Shown: piece by piece, positions 57,689 through 64,000 of the stretch
Numbering within the stretch: position 1 is the first letter of the stretch
Layout of the letters: the number at the start of each line of letters is the position of its first letter
Assembly (NCBI GenBank): GCA_963682025.1
Contig: OY821521.1
Location: forward strand, 99,563,354 to 99,627,353
Source of the DNA: Cordilura impudica
Taxonomy: Eukaryota > Arthropoda > Insecta > Diptera > Scathophagidae
Direction: 5' to 3'
Length of the DNA stretch: 64,000 bases
The notes under the pieces: model-generated
What the model was told of the DNA's origin: nothing
Seen by the model: the letters and a program-made list of their open reading frames with translations, nothing else
Database searches by the model: none
Program-made: the position numbers and the translations under genes

Positions 57689-57691
57689 TAA

Positions 57692-58935
57692 ATGAATTTC
57701 TTTGCAGTGTTGCATTGCAAACTGCGTTTATGAAGTCAGCCCGTATTTCAAAAAGCTTAGTATGTGACTTACCTATAAATATTATATTCATTATTATTCA
57801 TACATCAAAATATTTTGTTGTTAAAATTAACTAAAAATTTATATAAAATCAAATGAAAATGATCATTACCACAGAAAGGTCCACCGTGACTGAGAAATTA
57901 TTATCTGATATTAGTTAAAAAAAATCAAATTTTATTACAGCTTAACCCATTCGATCCCACTGTACTCGCTTGAGTACAAAAAATCAATTCAATTTTGTGA
58001 TGCTATATCTCATATGTTACTAATTTTTTTAAAGAGTTTTTGTTATACATATTAGTTAAGAATGTAGAGAATTAATATATTGAAATGGTAAACAAAAAAA
58101 AATAACGGTAAATTTGCACATTCTGTTTTGTCAACAGTCATTTTCGATTTTGAAATTTTTTCACTTTTCGTTGCCATTTGCTTGAATTTCAATTAGTGCC
58201 AAATTGAGGTTAAAAACAAATTAAACACATCTATGTTTAAATATTAAAAAAAAAATGTATAAGGATATTATGAAGTGTTTTTTGGTAAGCATATGTATTT
58301 AAAGTTATCTTAATGCAGCATTTTTTGCGTCTATATTGTCCCATTGTACTCTTATGAATACAGGCTATAGAACACTTTTCCAAAAACTTTTTTTATTATT
58401 ATTTATTTATTACTTGAGTTCGAATAAGATGAATATTACACAAAGAAATGCGATTTTTTGTTTTAAAGATGGTAGGGATCTAATGTGTTATTTCGTTGCA
58501 TTGGTAATAAAACTGATGAAAATTAAATTTATGTTTATCGCGCTATTAGTAATCTTTAGTGGCATGTCACGTAATGTATATCACGTTATGCATCATATCA
58601 TGAGATTTTTCAAGGACACAATAATGAATAACATTATTCCAGATCATCTCAATATAAGTTGCATTAAAAAATTTGGGCACTTTTTGTAGATTTTTGCATT
58701 TTTATAGATGCATACAAAAACTACTTCTATTTTTTGTCATGTCACGTATACCTTTTTGTTTGTTAATATCTTAGGACCACACTTTCGACAGCTCCTAGAC
58801 TTTAGTATATATAGTAGTACTAAAGTGCTGTCAAAAAAATCAAAACATGGAAATTTATATATTTAATAATTACATAATACAATTATTGCAACTAATATAA
58901 GTAGAAAAAGGAGTACTAGCAGCAGTGGCTTTCGA
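57692..58935. other. AT-rich non-coding stretch with one piggyBac-like tip
   Basis: TTAACCCATTCGATCCCACT at 57944-57963 looks like the left tip of a piggyBac element, but no opposite tip or transposase was found. No gene was recognised. Confidence 0.35.
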
Positions 58936-58953
58936 CTCGGAGATTGAATGATT

Positions 58954-60900
58954 TTAGATATAAGTTTGTATACTGTTTTCCATTAAGAATTTGCAAATTA
59001 ATTTTATATTAATATAACATATGTTTTTTAAGAGGGTAGATGGATTGTAGGATGTACACTCGTCTAAGATGTGAGTGACGATTTCGTGTTGCACGTAGTG
59101 CAAATTGGAGCTGTTCTTTTTTCCATTCTTATTCGAACGATTGTAGTTGTTTCTCTTCACAATATTCTTGTAATTGTGTTGATAGTTTGACCAGCGTTGA
59201 GTGTTTGAAATTTTCAAAAAGGAGGAAATGTTATATATTATATTGAAATGCACCATACCATAAATAACATGTAACATAAACTAAAACGATAAAACAAATG
59301 ATACAAATAATGAAACTAAAATTATTGTAATTTAAATCTGATATTAATTGTGTCACTATGATTATGATTACAAAGAATGTAAGCAATTAGCAATAAGAAT
59401 TAGTATTAGTATTAGTTTTTACCATAAATACCCTTACCAAATTGTAAATAAAATAGAATTAATTTAGATAAGCAAACAACCACTTGTCTTTCTTTATTCT
59501 TAATTCTGACCGAGCACCTGACAGTGCTTGGATGAATCCAAACTGTTGCGACTAGACGCAACATTATAATATTCTAGTAAAAACCCTTTTTTGCAATGAG
59601 CAGTAAAACAAATAACAATTTTAATGAATAAATAAGGATAACTAAAATATAATTCGAGAGTAAACATTCATACTTAAATCACATAAACACCACTTCATAT
59701 ATAATATAGAACATTGATATAAATCTGTTTATCATTCAAAATAATTATATCACGAGCTTCCCACGTTTGGTGTTTTAGTAGTGGTCTATGTTTTGCTTCT
59801 TCGGCCGCTAAGTCGGCGTATTCGTTTCCTGGTATACCGACGTGAGATGGGATCCACATAATTTTGATTTTATAAAAATGTTGGATGCAGAAATTTCTAA
59901 TTTTATTTATAAGTGGTGAGTCGTAAGAAGAATTTTGTATAGCGAGAATAGATGATAGACTGTCCGTGCATATGATATGTTTTATGTCTGCTTTTGAGAC
60001 GTATTCGGCAGCAAGGAATATCGCTAGAGCTTCGGCTGTATAATTGGAGAAGAAATTATTGATAAATCCTGAGCTAATCAGGTACCGTCTTGATCCACAG
60101 TAGCAAAAGTAGTAAAGTCACTTGGTTTAGACCCATCCGTAAAAAGAAAATTCCAGTTGTGTCCCGAGAAGTGATCGGTTAAGTTTCTAAAGGTTTGTTG
60201 GTATTGTTATTTTCAGAAGGTTGTTCAGAGATAAAATAAACGATGATTTTTTTAAAAGACATGGGGGTTCCGATGGATATTTGATATAAATGGGATTTAT
60301 ATCGAGGTCGAGGTTGTTCGAGGAGTTTATACATCTGATTATAGTAGATTGCAATCTTGGTATCCTAATACAATTTATAGCTTTTCTAACTTCCTGGAAT
60401 AATAGTTTGTTCCGACTAATAAAAAGTTTAGGTATTAGTTTAAGGTAAGGCAGGAAGTTCGGTAGTTAATAGACGGCATTCCAGCTTCAGTTAGGATATT
60501 CACTGTGGGGCTTGTCCTGAAAGCCCAGATGCTACAACGAACTGCTGCATGATATGGTCTTTCGATTAGCTTGATATTGGAAGGTGAACACCATCCATAG
60601 ATTGGAAGTGCGTAATCAATTTTTGAGTGTATAATTGACCTGGTTATATTTATCATTGTGGAAATGTGGATCATAAAGTTTTTTGTTGTTAGGTATTTTA
60701 TGATACTTAATCTTGAGTTTACGCTTTTTCTCAGCGACAAACAATGTTCTTTAAATGTAAAGCTTTTGTCAAAAATTACTCCTAAAATGCGTAAATGTTG
60801 GACTCTTTATTGTAAAGTTGTAGACTGCATTTTTCTATAGATAGCTTTGCACCTGATATTAGGCCCCACTCTATAATTTTTCTTAGGGTGTTAGAGAAAA
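58954..60900 (-). pseudogene. I-like ORF2: RT thumb, RNase H and C-terminal finger
   Basis: From the high end: KIIEWGLISGAKLSIEKCSL (after RT motif C), then HSKIDYALPIYGWCSPSN (thumb) and PTVNILTEAGMPSI. RNase H follows at 59780-60200 with FLFTDGSKPSDF, IICTDSLSSILAI and WIPSHVGIPGNEYADLAAEE. After an unrelated stretch at 59290-59745, a finger remnant HYVQHEIVTHILDECTSYNP lies at about 59030-59100. Several stops and frameshifts are present. RNase H removes template RNA during insertion. Confidence 0.8.
59290..59745. other. About 450-bp unidentified stretch inside the I-like element
   Basis: The I-like coding pattern stops at 59745 and resumes near 59280. The sequence between has no coding match. 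TTCTGACCGAGCACCTGACA at 59506-59525 could be an LTR end, but no matching start or target duplication was identified. Confidence 0.35.
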
Positions 60901-60911
60901 TCTCTTTTACC

Positions 60912-62383
60912 TTATTATTTTCAGAAGATCACCCCTCCACCTCTAGATACTGCAGAATTTTTAAACAACAAAAAGAAATACTTAAAATTAAAACAAACGA
61001 AAAATGTTCAATAAAAGCAGCAAAACAAAAATATCAGGCTCAACTAACAACACAACCACTAATGCAATCTTTCTCTGATGTCACAAACAATAATAATGTT
61101 AACAAAAACGAAATTATTAACAACAAAACACTCAATTCCAATAATGAAATATAAAAAAAATATTGAAAAAACTACTAGCAACAACCCAAAAATATTAGCA
61201 TAAACGCTGAAACAGAAAAAAATAAAAACTTGAATATATTAAAAACAACAAAATCTCTTCCATCAAAAAACAAAACCGAACCAACAAAAAACATACATGA
61301 TGATATTCATTTGCATCAACAAAAACTACTACACAAGAAACAAAATTACAAAAATCAACAACTATACACAACCAACCTACAATAACAACGCGATCTATGG
61401 CTAAAGCTGCATTCAATAATTCAACAACAAACCATAAAAATAATAAAGAAACACTCAACGAACAACACCCAAAACGAAAATCTCTCTTTGCCAAAAGATA
61501 CAACAATACATACCCACAACACCTCCTATGAACCAGATGAAAACAATGTTTATAGATGAAGAATAAATTGTTTGCTATTTTCCCAATATGGATTTCAAAA
61601 TTATACAGTGGAACATTAATGGTCTAATAAACAATTACCACGAACCACAACTTCTAATAAAAGATCATAACCCAGACATTATATCCATTGAAGAGAGACA
61701 TATACCATTTAAACATAAGGTTATTTATCCTAAACAATACAATCTCTTTTCACACAACTTACCTTGCAACAAAACTGCAAAGCAAGGTATTGGAATCTTG
61801 GTAAAAAAATCTATACCTCACAAATTAATATACAACCGACAACGTTATTGCATCTATTGCTGTCCAAATATTCACCAGCTTCAAATTCACTATAATGTGT
61901 ACCTATAGTTATCCCCCCTCAACAAAACATCGCAGAAAGCAGATTAACTTCTCTAGTAAACCATATTGATACTCCCACTATTGTTACTGGCGACTTCAAC
62001 TCATGTAGCATACTCTGGGGTTCTACAACAACCAATTCTCATACAAAATTCTAGAAAACTTTATTTTAAACGAAGACTTAATAATACTTAACGACGGAGC
62101 CCCAACCCATTTCTCAACACACAACACGCTTACAAATGTTGATATTTCGCTGTGTTCTACACAACTTGCACCTATTTGCTTTTGGAGAACTCTTCCCCAC
62201 CTCCACGGCAGTGACCATTATCCAATCTTGATAACAATGTAAAAAAAAATGCTCTCAAACTGATATTAAAACTAAACCTAAATAAAAATAGATTATGCAA
62301 ACTGGACTTTATACCAAGAAAAATGTAACGAGAACATGTCTAATGCTAAAACCACTTCGAATGTTAACCAAATGGCGGCATCT
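60912..62383 (+). pseudogene. I-like ORF1 end and AP endonuclease (inverted segment)
   Basis: ORF1 codons at 60912-61150 read STSRYCRIFKQQKEILKIKT and CSIKAAKQKYQAQ, as at the end of I-type ORF1. A low-complexity Asn/Lys-rich part follows. The endonuclease starts at ATG 61588 (MDFKIIQWNINGLINNYHEP). Its blocks are QGIGILVKKSIPHKLI, VTGDFNSCSILWGS (catalytic GDFN) and, after frame breaks, GSDHYPI near 62200. Coding continues as ANWTLYQEKC to NVNQMAASL, where piggyBac begins. At least three frame breaks are present. Confidence 0.8.
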
Positions 62384-62387
62384 TTAA

Positions 62388-64000
62388 CCCTTTCGAACCG
62401 AAAAAAACTGTTGGATATACAATATTGGCGCTAGGTAGACCTTAAAGACCAGACATTTGTACCGAGCCAGAATTTCAGTTTTCGCCACCAGAGGCGCTGG
62501 GAGCGCTGGGATGTTTAGTCCCAATCGGTAGTAAAAGTTTATTATTTTATTGATATCTAAAAAGTTTATTATATATGATATGGTGAAAAACACTTGAAAC
62601 ATAGTGGAACTTCGCATGTCTTACATGTAAAGAAAGTACGTTTGTCATTCTTTCCGCCTTTCTTATCCTTTGAGCACTTTACGCATCGGCGTCGCGTTTT
62701 GCCTTCAATGGGCATGTGATCGCCAACTATACCATTCGATTCTTCAAATGACGTCCAGATTTTTTCTTCTTGGGCACCTTACTTTTCTCCAGCCCAGACT
62801 TTATCATATCCTCCGCAAATGCAGCTATAAAATCAATATATGGAAGATTTGGCAAGTGATGCGTTTCTTTATATAGTATCCAGGCGTTGACACAGGTATT
62901 CTGGAGAACTTTGTAGAACACCTTTTTCCACCACTTTGTGGACTTCCTATTGATATCGTATAGTTGAGACATTTGGTCGGATAAATCAACTCCACCCATG
63001 TTTTGGTTGTAGTCGACAATGGACTTTCGACAATTCAAGGTAATTTTTTCTCCGTTTTTCTGTTTGCGTTGAATCAACCCCATCTCTGTGCCATGACAAT
63101 TACTAATTGCAGTCACCAGTTTCGTATCCTGCCAAAACGAGCATGATGTTCCAAATTGATTTTAATAGCACACGCTCTCTCCTCTTTTCAATTTCTGTGT
63201 ACATGAGGGAAGCTGCTTCCGATTGGAAACAATAGTACCGACAGCAGGGCATGGTAAGCTGTTGAAGAGGTATACTGAGGAAAATAAACTATCAAAGAAA
63301 AGTGCCACGTTGACTCGCTTGATTGTTTTCGATAACGCTAAGACTACCCTCTCGCCCAATGTCGAGTTGTCGACTACTTTTTCTGATTAATTTTTTCCAC
63401 AATATATATTGAAGTCAAATACATAGGCAGAGGATGAGTCAGATCTTTCCCATATTTCTATTCCACGTTTGATGGGTTTCATTGGAAGGTATTGCTTCAT
63501 TGTCGATCTTCCCTTGAATTTAACCATTGATTCATCTAAGGCTTGAAACGAGCTGTCTTTGCGGCACGCAGCGTAAGTCTGTTTTAGGCAACTGACTACT
63601 TCCTCAATATAGTAGCTTCTTGAACAGCCGTTTGCCTTTTCAGGAGAGTTGCAATAAAATTTTGAGTAGAGCAAGAGGAACCGATCACGCGACATGCTAT
63701 CTCTTATCAGAGCGTTGCCAACGGACTTTCTTTTAGATCAGTACATAGCCATTTTCGGTAGCCTATTGTAGGAAGTCAGAAGCATTATGCCTCATTCCCA
63801 AAATTCCGTGCTGGTCTGTTTGATGATTGGATCGAGTGCGTTTTTTGTATGCACCTTGAGGTATCTTTACGCTACTGATTCTTTCGTTTGTGCTCTGGCT
63901 TATCCATATGAGCAGGCTTCGAGGAAACAGTTTAAAAAAAGTTTCCAATTCACTGGAGCCTCGATTTATATCGCAAAGCACAGACAGATTGTATTCTGGA
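62388..64000 (-). mobile_element. piggyBac element, 3' part, running off the window
   Basis: TTAA at 62384-62387 is followed by the tip CCCTTTCGAACCG. A piggyBac transposase on the minus strand fills 62585-63981. The other end lies beyond 64000. It entered the endonuclease gene of the I-like element. Confidence 0.9.
62585..63981 (-). pseudogene. piggyBac transposase (DDD), broken by stops and frameshifts
   Basis: From the high end: ELETFFKLFPRS, SRDRFLLLYSKFYCN and FQALDESMVKFKGRSTMKQY (first catalytic Asp). VALFFDSLFSSVYLF follows (second Asp, where relatives have DN). The C-terminal half shows DYNQNMGGVDLSDQMSQLYD (third Asp) and WWKKVFYKVLQ. The tail is a Cys-rich domain at about 62590-62690, with CVKCSKDKKG, FFTCKTCEVPLC and CFSPYH. 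Frame breaks fall near 63720, 63380, 63140 and 62727. The enzyme makes seamless cuts at TTAA. All three Asp remain, so the decay is recent. Confidence 0.9.

Larger units (their letters stand above)
58940..62383 (-). mobile_element. I-like non-LTR element with inverted 5' part
   Basis: The 3' half (RT thumb, RNase H, C-terminal finger) is on the minus strand at 58954-60900. The 5' half (ORF1 end and endonuclease) is on the plus strand at 60912-62383. The halves meet head to head at about 60905. Both belong to the I clade by motif, so one copy with a 5' inversion is the simplest reading. The plus-strand part is cut at 62384 by piggyBac. About 450 bases at 59290-59745 interrupt the 3' half. Confidence 0.7.

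Noticed and set aside
57944..57963. A third piggyBac element
   Set aside because: Only one tip-like sequence; no opposite tip, duplication or transposase was found.

Overview
This is AT-rich eukaryotic nuclear DNA, most likely from a fly (Diptera, probably a higher fly with a large, transposon-filled genome). One host gene is firmly recognisable: two 5' coding exons of Atf6, the ER-stress bZIP transcription factor, on the minus strand at 13.6-15.5 kb. Two further short stretches (51.70-51.82 kb and 53.43-53.63 kb, plus) might be host exons but are not identified. Almost everything else is mobile DNA, mostly broken, and much of it nested. I saw no rRNA, tRNA, CRISPR array or bacterial-type operon.

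Layout. 0-1.2 kb: hAT transposase of the ZBED5/GTF2IRD2 type (minus). 1.65-2.19 kb: MITE. 3.5-7.7 kb: jockey-like non-LTR element (minus), split by a 5'-truncated R1/LOA-like element with a 12-bp target duplication. 7.74-12.3 kb: Helitron helicase remnant (minus), split by a nearly complete RTE/Nimb-like non-LTR element (plus), again with a 12-bp target duplication. 13.6-15.5 kb: Atf6. 15.58-19.17 kb: a DNA transposon with terminal inverted repeats near 480 bp and a DDD transposase (perhaps Sola). 19.2-20.8 kb: Tc1-like fossil. 21-24.4 kb: MITEs and a small hAT. 24.44-26.56 kb: piggyBac with an exact TTAA duplication and its catalytic core deleted. 28.1-35.6 kb: Gypsy-type LTR element (minus), broken by four later insertions (two MITEs, a Tc1 element and a truncated non-LTR element). 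36.4-53 kb: MITEs with 3-bp target duplications, a second Tc1 with long TIRs, and fossils. 54.66-56.00 kb: Penelope-like element with a 14-bp duplication and a hammerhead-like motif. 58.9-62.4 kb: I-like non-LTR element whose 5' part is inverted relative to its 3' part. 62.39 kb to the end: piggyBac (minus), running off the window.

The genes do not form a pathway. The window's content is its layered insertion history. Target duplications and interrupted reading frames let many events be ordered: Gypsy before its four inserts, Helitron before the RTE-like element, jockey before the R1-like element, I-like element before the terminal piggyBac. Nearly every element gene carries stops, frameshifts or deletions, so I call them pseudogenes. 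All assignments come from reading motifs by eye; clade names are tentative where stated.
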